Source of the DNA: Curvularia sp. ZM96
Lineage: Eukaryota; Ascomycota; Dothideomycetes; Pleosporales; Pleosporaceae
Assembly: GCA_022457065.1 (NCBI GenBank)
Contig: JAJGBQ010000007.1
Location: 2,271,001 to 2,335,000, forward strand
DNA: 64,000 nucleotides
Direction of reading: 5' to 3'
Each line of letters starts with the position of its first letter. The first letter of the stretch is position 1. The position numbers and the translations under genes are program-made. This document shows positions 10,780-22,578 of this stretch, piece after piece. Below the pieces are notes generated by a model, which saw only the letters and a program-made list of their open reading frames with translations, searched no databases and was not told the origin of the DNA.

Positions 10780-12709
10780 ATGGTGTAAGTACAATCAGTT
10801 TGTGGGCCATGTTGACCGTCTTCTAACCACCGCCAGCTACACCGCGTCCTTTGCCTTCTTCGAGGCCCTCTGGGAGTATGGCGTTAGTCACGTCTTCGTC
10901 AACCTCGGGTCTGACCACCCCTCCATCATCGAGGCCATTGTCAAGGGCCAGAACGAGAAGAAGGGCCAGTTTCCCAAGATCATCACGTGTCCCAACGAGG
11001 CAAGCAACTCGCAACCGAAATGGATGTCCAGTGGCTGATGACGCTAGATGGTTGCATTGTCCATGGCCGATGGATATGCCAGATTGACGGGCAAGCCCCA
11101 GTGCGTCATTGTGCACGTCGACGTAGGAACCCAAGGTCTTGGAGCTGCCGTGCACAATGCCTCGTGTGGACGTGCTCCCGTTCTCATCTTCGCCGGTCTG
11201 TCGCCCTTTACCATCGAGGGTGAGATGCGTGGCAGCCGAACGGAATACATTCACTGGATCCAGGATGTGCCCGATCAGAAGCAGATCGTCGAGCAATACT
11301 GCAGATACACGGGCGAGATCAAGTCGGGCAAGAACGTCAAGGTGCGCTAAACAGCCATGCATGGTCGCACCGCGCTAACGCCTGCACAGCAAATGGTCAA
11401 CCGAGCACTGTCCTTTGCCACAAGTGATCCCAAAGGCCCCGTTTACCTTTATGGTGCGCGCGAGCCTATGGAGGAAGACCTGACCCCGTACAAGCTGCAG
11501 AATGACTACTGGCGGCCCGTCGAGCCAGCCGCACTTCCTCCCAAGGGCGTCAAGGCCATTGCCGAGGCGTTGGTCAAGGCCCAGGAGCCGCTCGTCGTGA
11601 CCGGCTATTCGGGAAGAAACCACGAAGCTGTCCAGGAACTGGTACGGCTAGCAGACAACGTCAAGGGTCTCCGGGTTTTGGATACAGGAGGCAGCGACAT
11701 GTGCTTTCCAGCTAACCACCCAGCGTGGTTGGGTCTGCGCTACGGCAACGATCCCGCCATCAAGTCGGCCGATTTCATTCTAGTCCTCGACTGCGACGTG
11801 CCGTGGATCAATACGCAGTGCCATCCTAAGGATGACGCAAAGATCTTCCATGTCGATGTTGACCCACTCAAACAGCAAATGCCCGTATTTTATCTCAATG
11901 CCATACAGCGCTATCGGGCCGATTCTTACACGTCGCTCAGCCAGCTGAACGAGTATCTAGAGTCGACTCTTAAAGAACAAATCACCAGCCAGTTCTTTGA
12001 GCAGCGATGGTCGGCCCTGCAAGAATCACACAAGAAGAAACTTCAGGACGTTGCAAGTGAAGCAAAAGTCGACGATCAGGGCCACTACGGCACTGCCTAC
12101 CTCTGCTCTCAGCTGAAGAAGCTGTGCCCTAATGATACAATCTGGGCGATCGAGGCCGTCACCCAGACGGGCTTTGTCGCGGATCAGATACAGGCGACGC
12201 TCCCCGGGTCATGGATCAACTGTGGTGGTGGAGGTCTTGGATGGTCCGGAGGTGGTGCCCTGGGTATCAAGCTCGCGACTGACACCGAGGGCAAGAAACA
12301 GTTTGTCTGCCAGATTGTCGGCGACGGTACTTATCTGTTCTCGGTACCTGGATCTGTTTATTGGATCTCGCAGCGCTACAACATTCCCATTCTTACCATA
12401 GTGCTTAACAACAAAGGCTGGAACGCCCCGCGACGTTCGATGCTGCTTGTCCATCCCGACGGCGAGGGTTCCAAGGTCAGTAATGAAGAGTTGAACATTA
12501 GTTTTGCGCCTACGCCGGACTACTCTGGTATTGCCAAAGCGGCAAGCGGAGGTCAGATATGGGCTGCACACGCAAGTACTGCTGATGAGCTGAGCAAACT
12601 ACTGCCGGAAGCTATCAAGTCCGTACTGAGTGGCACGTCGGCGGTTCTGGATGCCCATCTCGAAGGACCAGAAGGAAAATATGGGGGTGCAAAGGGCCGG
12701 CTAGGCTGA
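10780..12709 (+). CDS. Thiamine-diphosphate-dependent enzyme (acetolactate synthase/decarboxylase-like)
   Basis: A 593-aa ThDP enzyme. Four exons: a 5-nt first exon 10780-10784, then 10837-10999, 11048-11341 and 11390-12709. Intron 2 has a GC-AG boundary (donor GCAAGC). It is needed to join CPNE to MVALSMADGYARLTGKPQ, which contains the catalytic glutamate that activates the thiazolium. The C-terminal ThDP/Mg motif is GDG at the start of GDGTYLFSVPG, with NN 26 residues later (LNNKGWN). The middle domain follows YSGRN. This family includes acetolactate synthase, benzoylformate decarboxylase and 2-hydroxyacyl-CoA lyase. The protein lacks an obvious mitochondrial presequence, so it is unlikely to be the valine-pathway enzyme. 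Substrate unknown. Confidence 0.85.
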
Positions 12710-12968
12710 ATCGACCGTGCTTGGAAGTACATACCCAATAAAGGAAACGGGGCGTAGTTGGACGAATGATATCGATGGAAGGCGGGAGCTATTCAAAGAG
12801 TGTAATAATATGTGTCTCGATTACCCTACCAACAACACCAGTCTAGTCTACTCTAGCCACTTACTACGGTCTAGCTACACAGCCCTATCTCCCACTTCAA
12901 TCCAAGCCGCCCTTGCAAACAACAAAATACCAATCTGAATGACGTGACTGCCGCCGACACTACCGAGT

Positions 12969-14822
12969 CTATGTCGCGGACTGAGTGAGGTTATATAGTT
13001 TTGAAGCAATGATCCAAGGGTTGGGCTCGTCCACTTCGCAGAGCGTGCCGGCAGGGGGGAGCACACCGCTGCGCATATACTCCGCTTCGTATCGCGAGAC
13101 GCACTTGGAAGCCTGGAAGTGGGCAGCGTGCTATCGTTGCAGTTAGCAAGCTGGGCCATGAAGATGTTTCGGAAAAGAATAGTACTTACACCACTGTTGT
13201 TGAATACCAGCAGACCCGAGCCTGGGAACAGCGAATTCATCTTGCGCGCCGACGACAAAGGCGTAACGGGATCAGCAGCAGCAGAGACAAACAGAATTGG
13301 CGTGTCTGTGCCATCTACCCTCGGTACACCATCGAAGCGCTGACTCTCTGGCGGCTGCACGTTCATCTGGCTGCACACGGGGCCACTGAGCGATGCAACA
13401 TTGAGTCCGCCGTAGTTGCTCCTGTTGTACATGGTGTTCACAAACATTTTGTAGTCGTCGAACTTTGTGTAGTTTGATCGGCCGTAAGAATCAAGACAAA
13501 CGACGAGGTGACGTCCCTGGCGCTCGTCGAAGTCCGGGGAGAAGTTGCTGATTCGGCTCTTAATGGAGATGGCAGACAGTGCATTATCTCGTGTCTGCAC
13601 CCCAACGAGGGCGTAATCCGTGGACAGTACGACCGATGGGCTGAGGTAGTACAGGCTGCCGAACATCTGCGAGACCAGGTCTGTCCATTTGAACACGCTC
13701 GGTGTGGGTGGCAGACTGCCTGGTTCATAGGCGGGGCTCGAGGGGTCTAGGAAAGCTTCTGCGACTCCAATAGGTTCATCTTTGAGACCTTCTAGGAGCG
13801 CCAGGTACCGCTGTTCAATCTCCTGCCAGGACGTGGCGTTTTGGTGGAACTGGCAGAGAGCTGGCCCGGCTTCGAAACAGTGCCTGAAGAAGTACTCCGC
13901 TACCTTGTCAGTCTCGTCAATGGCGTTTTCCCAGCCGCCATTGTAGTAGTCTTCTAGCTCAAGCACGCCATCGATGACCATGCGGCCAACGCGATCGGGA
14001 TATAGACTGGCGAATGTGGGGCCAAGAATTGATCCGTAGCTGACGCCGTAATACCACAGTTTCGCCTCATCGGGCAATTTCCCAGTGTCCTTGGCTCGGA
14101 GCTTGATGTAGTGGAGCATGTCTTGTGCGGTGGCAACGGTGCTGGCGTACTTTGCTGTCCCGTTCGCAGCGTACATCTCTGAGCACCACTTTCCGTACGC
14201 CAGGATGGACTGGTGCTGCGTCTTGAGCGCGAGTTCGTTGGTGATGTCTGCAGCACTGACGACATCTTGGAGAATGAAATTGCGTGTCTGGATAGGATAG
14301 CCCGGGAAACAGTCGCTAGATGGTTCGCTGTTGTTGATGCCACGCGGATCAATGCCAACGAGCGAGTACCCGCTTCCGATTTTTGCTTCGATAGAGGCGT
14401 AGCTCTGGAGAACCATGTTCACGGAGCTGCCGCCAGGCCCGCCGGGATTGACGAGGACTTCCTGGGCGTCTGGAGTTGCGCCCGGCTTTTTGATAATGGC
14501 AACATTGAGTGTTCCTACGGACTCGTTGGCGTAATCGCGGGGTACTTCCAACAAAGCGCATGTACTGGGGCAGTTAGTACGATTCTTTCTCGTTTGAATG
14601 GGCTGTGGTCGTACAAATTTTGATAACACGGAGTCCAAAGCAGTGAAGGACTTGCAGTCAACTGGTTGTACGTATTAGTACGATCGTCGTTACGGATGGG
14701 GCAATACTTGCTTCAGAGAAATCAAAGACCATTTTACTATTGTCTCTGATAGTTGTAGGAGAGCTGAGTACGAGTGGCAGCAATCCGGCTATTGCCGTGA
14801 TGTACAGCGTGTATGTTCTCAT
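12969..14822 (-). CDS. Secreted TAP-type alpha/beta-hydrolase peptidase (S33)
   Basis: A 561-aa secreted hydrolase of the tripeptidyl-aminopeptidase/proline-iminopeptidase family. Four exons: 14822-14708, 14661-14628, 14564-13190, 13130-12969. The first two introns carry strong branch sites (TACTAATAC and GTACTAAC). The start MRTYTLYITAIAGLLPLVLSS is a signal peptide. The oxyanion-hole strand is VLVNPGGPGGSS, the nucleophile Ser is in YYGVSYGS, the Asp is in SAAADPVTPL, and the His is in HAAHFQASKCV, brought in by the last exon. The C-terminal TAP-like domain ends at YNLTQSAT. It should remove N-terminal residues from peptides outside the cell. Several Asn-X-Ser/Thr sites fit a glycosylated secreted protein. 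Confidence 0.88.
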
Positions 14823-16018
14823 AGTGTATTCAGCCAAAGACGGAGGAAAGGATATAGAGGATGATATTGAACAGTAGTGTGTTTCGAGGGATGAGTACTT
14901 GATTTTATATTCCCAAGATTCTCATCAGTAGCAAGCTGAACCTGTGCGTAGAGACCCAGCTCACTACATCTCTAAGACCAAGCATACCAGAGGAACGGCA
15001 TTACAGAAAGCGGGTCAACGCAGTCAGCCCTGCACAGCAGCATGGCTGTGTTAGTCTCCTGTAGAGTTTCTTCCGAATATAGCTATACTATTGCATCCTC
15101 TCCAAGCCATTACACCAGGCTGCTTTAGGGCTTTAGGTCTTGGCCATCACAATATCCGAATCCGGTCTAGTGCGCATACTGGGGCTGAGGTGGCGCAAGC
15201 ATCTCTATGACGCAGCATTGCGCGAATACCAAAGAAGATATTTCCAGGCATTCATGGGGGCGGTAACATACTTAAGCGTGAGCAAAAATGGCTTCGGGTC
15301 CATGGACGGGTTTGTGGCCTGATACCAACCAGAGAGAATGCGCTGCATGGCAAAGACGACCACGCCCAAGCAGCCCAGCATTATCTTTTTTGAGCCCGTC
15401 CTCTTCACCGATGTTATTTCTTTCGAGCAATTTGTATCCGTCACGTGAAAATGGCGCTTATTTAGAAGTCTATCTGTTATAGTATTTAGATATAATCGTT
15501 AACGCGAAAACATCTTCTTAGCTCTTAATTACCTTATCTTTAGTGTATATATTTCTTATTAGAAAAGTAGGTTTCCTATAGTTATTAATAGCCGCAATAA
15601 TATACACTTGCGCAGCGGGTCTCTGCACAGACATTGGAGTCCTACGGTCGAAGCCATTAGGCTGCTGTAATGTTACTACTGCGTGATTTTAAGTAGACGT
15701 AGGTGTCTTGGAGTCAAGACTATAGTAGTTTGTTGAGCACCGTTGATACAGCTTGCGAAGCTCCTTTGGCACTTATTTCATTTGTTCCTAAGACTAGTAG
15801 GCTCACCTGAGCCTAGCCTACAAGCTCATGTATATATATATCAAAGCTGCTTTCTAATAGAGAGGGCAGTGGTCCAATACTAGATCACCTGAGCTACTTG
15901 TGCTTTCACTGCTCCACATTAAGCATACTCAAAAATAGCTCCTTCTATCTTTCTCTGTTGCATACTCAGTAAATATCTGGTGATGTTTGAAGCATTTGGC
16001 TGACGTTCAAGAATCCTA
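14823..16018. other. Intergenic, partly AT-rich
   Basis: 14823-15450 holds the peptidase promoter and a 79-codon minus-strand frame (15205-15444) with one hydrophobic segment that I do not recognise and do not call. 15460-15620 is AT-rich. The remainder shows no gene. Confidence 0.4.
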
Positions 16019-16480
16019 TCACGACACAGAATGCTGTCCCTGCGAGACAGCTTTGCCGCCTAATCCAGTTTTCTCATCAACCGCTTCCTCATGTGAAGTA
16101 GGTTGGTCGACCTCGTCTGCCACTAATGGTTCCTTTTTTGCGGCGGACATGGTCTCCTGAATTCGATGGTCATAATAAAGGTGAGCCTCGAAAATTGCCC
16201 CAAGCCAAGTAATTTTGGTATCAAGATCCTCAATCGTCGTCGCAAGTTGTCGTATTTTTCCATGAGCTGTGCGCGCAGCTCACTAGCTTCACCTAACTGG
16301 TTGTACTCAGCTACAAGGGCTTTGTATTCATCGTCATCTTCAATTGTTCAAGCTTCGGTACGCTTCATAGATGACTGGATCTGTACCGTCTCCCATTTGT
16401 AGTTAATTTCGGATGTGGAAGCAGTGTATTCAAGAAAACGGGTCAACTGGTCGCACTCTACCGCTCGCACTCGGCTGCCT
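16019..16480 (-). pseudogene. Decayed coiled-coil protein fragment
   Basis: Reading leftward, a charged helical sequence can be followed: VECDQLTRFLEYTAS, an in-frame TGA after MKRTEA, then EYKALVAEYNQLGEASELRAQ and MEKYDN. A shift of one frame is then needed to continue as TTIEDLDTKITWLGAIFEAH and on to a stop at 16021-16019 after GGKAVSQGQHSVS. The codon and amino-acid pattern stays protein-like in each part, so this looks like the C-terminal region of a gene killed by one nonsense codon and one small indel. A sequencing or assembly error could explain the frameshift but not both lesions easily. Function unknown. Confidence 0.55.
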
Positions 16481-16495
16481 TCCCACCAGGAGCGT

Positions 16496-18398
16496 CTAAG
16501 GCCTCGCTACCATCCTCAATCCCTTACTCCCCTTCGCCGGTGCAGGAATAATAAACTCGCCATTCGTATCGATATCCCTTTCCTTGAATGTATCAAACAC
16601 CTGTAACGTCGGTCCCGTCTTCTCCTTTCCTTCCTCATAGACATCGTACTTGACTAGCAACGCTGCGAGTAAGACGGAAATTTCTCTTTTCGCGAGATTG
16701 ATACTGCAAATGCCTGTTAGCTTTCTGTCCACAGAGTCAGGGCGGGAAGACACGTACCCAATACACCCTCTCGGCCCTCTCGAAAACCCCATGAATGCGC
16801 GTGACAACCTGGGGTTCTCAATCCACCTCTCAGGCCTAAACTCCTCCGGATTTTCAAAGACTGAGGGAGTTTTGTGCAGAATTGTGGGCGTCATGCCATA
16901 CGTGACGCCTGCAGGAACTACATACTCGCCGTACACGATGGGCTCGGGCGAGTAGCGCCACTGCCTGTTTACGACGCCGGGGTGCAGGCGAATGGTCTCC
17001 TGGATCACGGCGTTGAAGTAGGGTAGCGCGTCGAGTTGGGCGAAGGAAGGCGGGTTGGGGATAGAAGACAGCTCGGCCTTGACGGTAGCGAGGATAGAGG
17101 GATGCGTGTAGAGTGAGAACATTGCGGCGCTAAGGGTGTGCGCTGGAGATGTGGGGGTCAGCTGGGGTTCCGCGTCTTTGAAGGGGGTGAGAAACGGGGA
17201 GGGAGTTAATGGTCTTACCCGTAGTCCCTTCGCCGGCGAAAACAACGAGTTGCGTTTCGCTCGCAAGACGGTGATTTGTCTTTTCTGCGTCGGGAAGCGA
17301 GCTGTTCAGCACGCCGCCAAAGATTGTGCTCTTGATGCGTTCGGGATCGTTTGAGGTCCTAATCTCCTCGACCTTGTTGAGCCACCACTGAGCAAACACA
17401 TCAGTTCATTGAGCCCTTTGTTACGCTGACGTGTCAAACGTACCATTTTCTTCTCCCACATCTCTCTTAGGCCCTCACCAAAGTTCCTCATCATCCAGCC
17501 CGGCGTCTTCGCTACCATCCACCCGACGATGGGCCAGTGCCCAAAGAGATGGTTGAGGCTGAAGAACATGTCAACGGCTTTGAAGTACGGCTTCCCACAC
17601 TGGGCGTCGTCAAGGAAATGGAAGCAGTCGCCAAACGCATACTGCACGACGGTGTCGCTCGCATATGCCTTGAACAGTACATTCATCTCAATAGGCCCGC
17701 TAGCCTGTTCGATCCGGTTCAGTACCTTTTGGGTATGTTCCCTGATCACGGGCTCCAGTTTGCGGACGCTGGCAACGGAGAAGAAGGGATTGATGACGCC
17801 GCGGCGCTTGCGGTGCATGTCATGGTCTTCGGTGGCGGTCATGGAGTCTGGAGCTGGGAAGTGTAAGCGGATAGGTCAAACGTAATTCCAATCGTAGCCT
17901 TACTTCCACTTCGCTTGCCCACCATGACGGGCCTGTTGGTTTTGCGCTCGCCGGCGCCGGGGTAGAGGGAGTCGATAAAGTCTGGGTCGTTGAAGTGTAC
18001 TTCGTTGGGACTGATGCGGACGATTGGGCCTGATGGCTGCGTTAGACAAAGTCCAAGTATCTGATTCGTGTACGAGGCGGGGACGAACCATATTTCTCGT
18101 GCATTTTCCTGATCTTGCGGAAATACTGTCCACCTTGCCAGACATCGTAGTAGATTTCGTACCATGAAGTCAATGCTGCTATCCTGGGACCCGGGATTTT
18201 GGCAAGGGGGTGAATTGTCACTATGTAAGCGTTGAATCAGTAAACACGGCTCTGATATCTGACTGGCAAACACGTACGTCGATACAGTCCGAGAGCAATA
18301 CCATAGCTCAAAACAATAGCTGCCATGTAGTATACAGCCTTGCGTCTAAATTCATCATCCTGATACAGGGCCACCAAATTCTCGCGTACGTGTTCCAT
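16496..18398 (-). CDS. Cytochrome P450 (trichodiene-oxygenase-like), cluster A
   Basis: A 516-aa microsomal monooxygenase. Seven exons: 18398-18278, 18220-18089, 18029-17904, 17853-17444, 17387-17219, 17142-16758, 16703-16496. All six introns (50-76 bp) are GT-AG and keep the frame. An N-terminal membrane anchor (AVYYMAAIVLSYGIALGLY) leads to the proline-rich hinge LAKIPGPR. The wording of LTSWYEIYYDVWQGGQYF, MHEKYGPIVRISPNEVHF and HRKRRGVINPFFS matches the trichodiene-oxygenase/CYP58-like group common in secondary metabolism. The I-helix has VVFAGEGTT, the K-helix has QETIRLHP and the haem loop is FSRGPRGCIG. It is divergent from the SDR gene over a 518-bp promoter, which suggests co-regulation. 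It probably oxidises the product of the PKS at 26210-33624. Confidence 0.92.
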
Positions 18399-18916
18399 GG
18401 CGTTTGCTCAAGTTGAAAACATACAATGACATGAAAAACGTCCAGAAAGTGCCATTCCCGTAGCAGAGACAGGATATCTATATCTTTACTCTGCATTTAC
18501 AATCATCACGCTACCAAGAAAACGTTGCCAAACGTGAAGTCGTACCTCATCCTCGAGGATGACGGTAATGCTAATCGTGCATGTCAGCTGGTGCATAGAT
18601 TTCATGCAAGGTCATCTGGGTATTGCGGGACGTAGCGGCCCACTGTGATAGATATGCACCACACTGCTTCGTGCTTACCTTGCGTCGCTTGGCTAAATCC
18701 ACCTGCATTTGCGGCCTGGCTTAGCTAAGCAACCATCGAAGGTAACCTCGATTCGGGTTTGTGGCACAGTGATTAGAAATGCAAAACCTCGCCGCAGCTA
18801 GCGTCTTGGCCTTCACCGTGGTACATAGTCTCTCTTTGAGGAAGCTATTTTGACCGTCACATATTCACCATCTAGGCACTTAAAGAGAACGAAAACCGCA
18901 ACTTCACCCAAACAAC
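18399..18916. promoter_or_regulatory. Divergent promoter, P450 / SDR
   Basis: 518 bp shared by the leftward P450 and the rightward SDR. I find no copy of the repeated GGTAATCA motif seen near the other cluster genes and no other clear site. Confidence 0.35.
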
Positions 18917-19716
18917 ATGGCCCCCACCATAGTCCTCATCACCGGCGCCAACCGAGGCATAGGCCAAGGCCTTACCGAGCGCTTCCTGGCAGAAGCCAAT
19001 CACACTGTCATTGCCGCAGTGCGCAACCCCGGACACCCAACGGTGCAGCAACTGCAAGAGCTGCCAAAAGGTCCCGACAGCCAGCTCATTGTCGTGAAGC
19101 TTGATGCAAGCGTCGAGGAGGACGCGAAGAAGGCCGTTGCCGAGCTGCAGCAGAAGCATGGAATCGACCACCTTGACATTGTGATTGCGAATGCCGGCAT
19201 TGGGTACATCTACCCCACCGTCGCCGATGTCAAGATTTCGGATATCAAGGCGCACATGGAGTGCAACGTGTATGGCGTGATAGCGCTGTACCAGGCGACA
19301 CGGGATCTCTTGAAGAAGTCGTCGCGCGAACCTATGTTCGTGCCCATGGGGTCGTCGGCAGGATTGTTGATGTAAGTTAGCTTTGATGTTTCTCTCGCGG
19401 ATTTTCATTGACCGTGGCCTTTAGCAACCATCTGCCCATTCCCAACGCCGCGTACGCGCCTACCAAGACAGCAATCAATTGGTACACCATCCGCATCAAT
19501 GCCGAGGATGAGTGGCTTAACTGCTTTACCATTGATCCGGGCCATGTTTCGACGGATCTGGGCGACGGGGCGGCAGTGGCAGTGGGTATGGGCGAGAAGG
19601 CGCCCCTTTCGGTCAAGGACTCATGTGAGGGCATGATGAAGTTGTTCGCCAGGGCTACGAAGAAGGAGTTTGGTGGCAAGTTGATGGTCTACACCGGAGA
19701 GGTATCGCAGTGGTGA
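18917..19716 (+). CDS. Short-chain dehydrogenase/reductase, cluster A
   Basis: A 248-aa classical SDR. Two exons, 18917-19371 and 19425-19716, with a 53-bp intron that restores SAGLLINHLPIPNAAY. The dinucleotide motif is TGANRGIG at residues 8-15, followed by NAG in VIANAGIGY, a catalytic Ser in GSSAGLL and the YxxxK pair in YAPTK. Pattern and length match fungal NADP(H)-dependent ketoreductases of the norsolorinic-acid-reductase type. It would reduce a carbonyl or oxidise an alcohol on the pathway intermediate. It lies between the P450 and FAD oxidase genes of cluster A. Direction and substrate cannot be read. Confidence 0.9.
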
Positions 19717-20562
19717 GGGCATTTCAGAGCCCCTCCCTCCCTGCAATGCGTGTGCTGGGCACCTGAAATAGATAGATCCTACTGGGTTCCACATATAAAG
19801 TTCTTACCTCGAGTTAGTTAGCTCGATGGAATTATCAATGATAGCATTTAATCCAATCTGCATTGATCTGGACACGGGCAGGTGGAGACTCATTGTAAAA
19901 GCCCACAAGGCGACGTGAACATTGAAGTTCTTCAGGGTCCATGCAATGTCTGGGGGCGCTACCGCGGGTAGGGATCCTACTGGCTGTCATGACAGTTTGG
20001 CCGGCATCTCACCGATAGGCTAGACGACGCTGATTGGTATGCGTGCCTTGTGGGATCGAGCATGTGGGATTGGGCATGCGGGGTTAGGTACCTACCGGTA
20101 CTTGTTTATGCCCGGATGCTTACAAATTAAGGCGCGTTTGTGCTTTCGATCGTCTTTTGTTGCGAGCGAGCTGTGAAGCGGGTGATGGCGACATGGAGTT
20201 GTACATTAAGTTGGACCTGTATAGGGGTTTGATGACTCGAGATGCTGTCGGCGGTACGGTTCATGGACAGCACACGAAAGCTTACATCATCAGGGATGAT
20301 GACAAACCGGCGATTCACGTGACCGTGCCAAGCCTGCAGGTGCGGGCGGCTCGGTTCGTGCGGGATCTTGGGCACGATAAACTGCTTACAAACAATCGCT
20401 TGGTCTGCACAGCTTTTGTTGGACGCAACGAAGATGAAATTCTACTCAACGCCTCCGGAAATCTAGTATGTTTCTAAAAAAGCCTCGGGAAATGTCCATG
20501 TCTATGTCTTTAGGAAATCCTCCGCAAATGTCTACGTCTATGAGAACCCACGTCTACGTCTA
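19717..20562. other. Intergenic between SDR and FAD oxidase
   Basis: 846 bp between two genes whose 3' ends face each other. 20490-20560 contains imperfect short repeats of TGTCTACGTCTA type. A 106-codon plus-strand frame at 20157-20477 has no recognisable domain and is not called. Confidence 0.4.
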
Positions 20563-22446
20563 CTATGCAGCTATCAATCGTCCGTCCTCGCCCAACTTGA
20601 ACGCATCACTACCGACAGCCGGCTGATTCCACAAGACGAAGCCTGGATCGTACTTGAGCTTGATCTTCAGCAACCGATCGTAGTTGGCGCCGTAGTAGTC
20701 AGTCTTCCAGTGCTTGTTGTCAAAGGTAGCCTCGCTGGCGTAGGAGCCGCCACCAGGCGTGAGCTTGCGCAAGCGGTCTTGCCAAGTGTTCATCAGGGCG
20801 AGGTCGGAAGACAGCGTGTCCCAAGCGGCACGCTCGCTGCTCATCAGGACCAGGTTGATGGCGAAGAGCGAGTCGCGCCACGCAGGCAGGACCGAGTTGT
20901 CGCCGGGCTTGTTGCCGGCAGTGGCGTGAGTAACATTGCTGCTCAGCAGGACGAGGATAGGTTCGCTCGTCGAGTTGTCGACCTCAACCATGGTGCGGAA
21001 AGCATCCATTAGGTGCGTCAGCGAAGTAGGATCGTTGACGAGAGAGCGCGGTATCAGTCGATTGCCGACGGTCATGTTCCTTGTGTCGTTGTTGTTGGTG
21101 TTGTACGTCTTGAAGTGGGTCACGAAGTTGGACTGCTGGGAGACCTCGTTGGTCGTAAGAGAGACGTTGAGCTCCGCAAGAGAGCGGTAGAAGGGGTTCA
21201 AGGCCGTGGTCAGTTCCTCAGCCGTGGCACCAGGAAGCGTCGCCATGTCCAGCGAGAAACCACTGCGGGTCAGGCGCGACATGGAGCGGAAGCCGCGCAA
21301 CCCTTGGGCGTCGAGTTTAGCCACATGCTTGAACCAGGCATCGACAGCGGCCCAGTACGTTTTCTGCGGTAGGTTGGCGCGCGCGAAGCTCAAACGCGCG
21401 CCAGCGACAGGGCCATCGCGATGCGCCTTCACCGTCACCGACAAAACCACGGCCCAGTTACCGGCACCACCACCAGCCAGCGCCCAGTACAGGTCCCCGT
21501 TCTGCGTGGGAGAGACGGTTCGGTGCTTGCCGTCCGTCGTCACGACCTCAAATTCGAGCACCTGGTCAGAGCCCAACCCGTACGATGCGTCCAATGGACC
21601 ATGGCCTCCGCCTTGTATGTATCCGCCCATGGCACCAACACTGACGCAAGTGCCGCCCTGCAGAGGTCAGTATACATGTCTTGCATGCAATCGGTACGTT
21701 TTTCAACTTACCACAGTACGCAATCCACGGGCCGCTGCGGCCTCGTAAATCTCGAGCACTTGCATCCCCGCGCCCAGTCGCATCGCTGGTCCCGTGTAGC
21801 GCGAGCTGGTGTAGTTGAGAACCTCAATCCCCTTCAGATGGTGCGTCCATAACGCCAACGCTCCCTTTCCTGCCGAGCGCCCAAGGAAGTCGTGGCCCGT
21901 GTTCTTCACCACGAGTCGCACGTTGTGCTCGCGTGCGAAGTTGACGCCCGCGGCTACCGTGGCAGCATCGGTGACGTTAATGGCATACGATGACATGGCA
22001 CCCAACGTACAGCTCCCACCGCTGGCTGCGAGGAATGGGCTGCATGTGTTGTTCTGCGCGTACGGCGACATGATGTTGACGGGATCCGCGAGGCTATCCC
22101 ATATTAGTTTCAACAACCTTTGAACATTCACAATCAAGGTTGCTTACAATGGACCCAGGGTTGCCCAATCCGTTTGGAGCGACTTGCAAGCGTCGCTCGC
22201 CGCGCTGGTCGCCACTGCATAGCATGCAGCCTCAGCGACTGGAGCTCCTCGGATCAGCCTGCCGCCGACAGTGCTGTTGAGCGTCTTCCATTCTGCCTCA
22301 CTGGGCCAGTTGTAATCGCCTGGAAGGACTCGGTATGATACGGTTGCGTTTCCGGATGGGTATGTACGCGCTGGTGCTCCGAAAACCTCGTGCGGTAGAG
22401 TAACGACAGCAACAACGGCCGCCAAAGAATGAGTGTTGAACAACAT
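20563..22446 (-). CDS. Secreted BBE-type FAD-linked oxidoreductase, cluster A
   Basis: About 591 aa in three exons: 22446-22148, 22093-21712, 21657-20563, with 54-bp introns. An N-terminal hydrophobic signal (MLFNTHSLAAVVAVVTLPHEVFGAPA) sends it into the secretory pathway. The PCMH-type FAD domain has VVKNTGHDFLGRS, where the His is the usual site of covalent flavin attachment, and GGTCVSVGAMGGYIQGGGHG. The Cys two residues after GG may be the second attachment point. The berberine-bridge C-terminal motif is NYDRLLKIKLKYDP, then FVLWNQPAVG. Family members oxidise alcohols or drive oxidative ring closures, solanapyrone synthase being one fungal polyketide example. It sits tail-to-head with the regulator gene. 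Confidence 0.9.
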
Positions 22447-22578
22447 AGCTGCTTTCTGCTTATGCTGAATCTACTCTATGCAGACATGTATCAGTCTTTA
22501 TATGCCATCTAGGCCCCCATAACGCCCCGAAGTCTACGCGTTCACTAGTCAGCAGCGACTCGCAAAATCTGAAATCCT

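Noticed and set aside
10573..10794. Open frames on both strands upstream of the ThDP enzyme
   Set aside because: They overlap the divergent promoter and the first exon, with no conserved content.
15205..15444. 79-codon minus-strand frame with one hydrophobic stretch
   Set aside because: Too short, no signal peptide or known motif, and flanked by AT-rich DNA.
20157..20477. 106-codon plus-strand open frame between SDR and FAD oxidase
   Set aside because: No family resemblance, and the opposite strand is also open here. No support for a gene.
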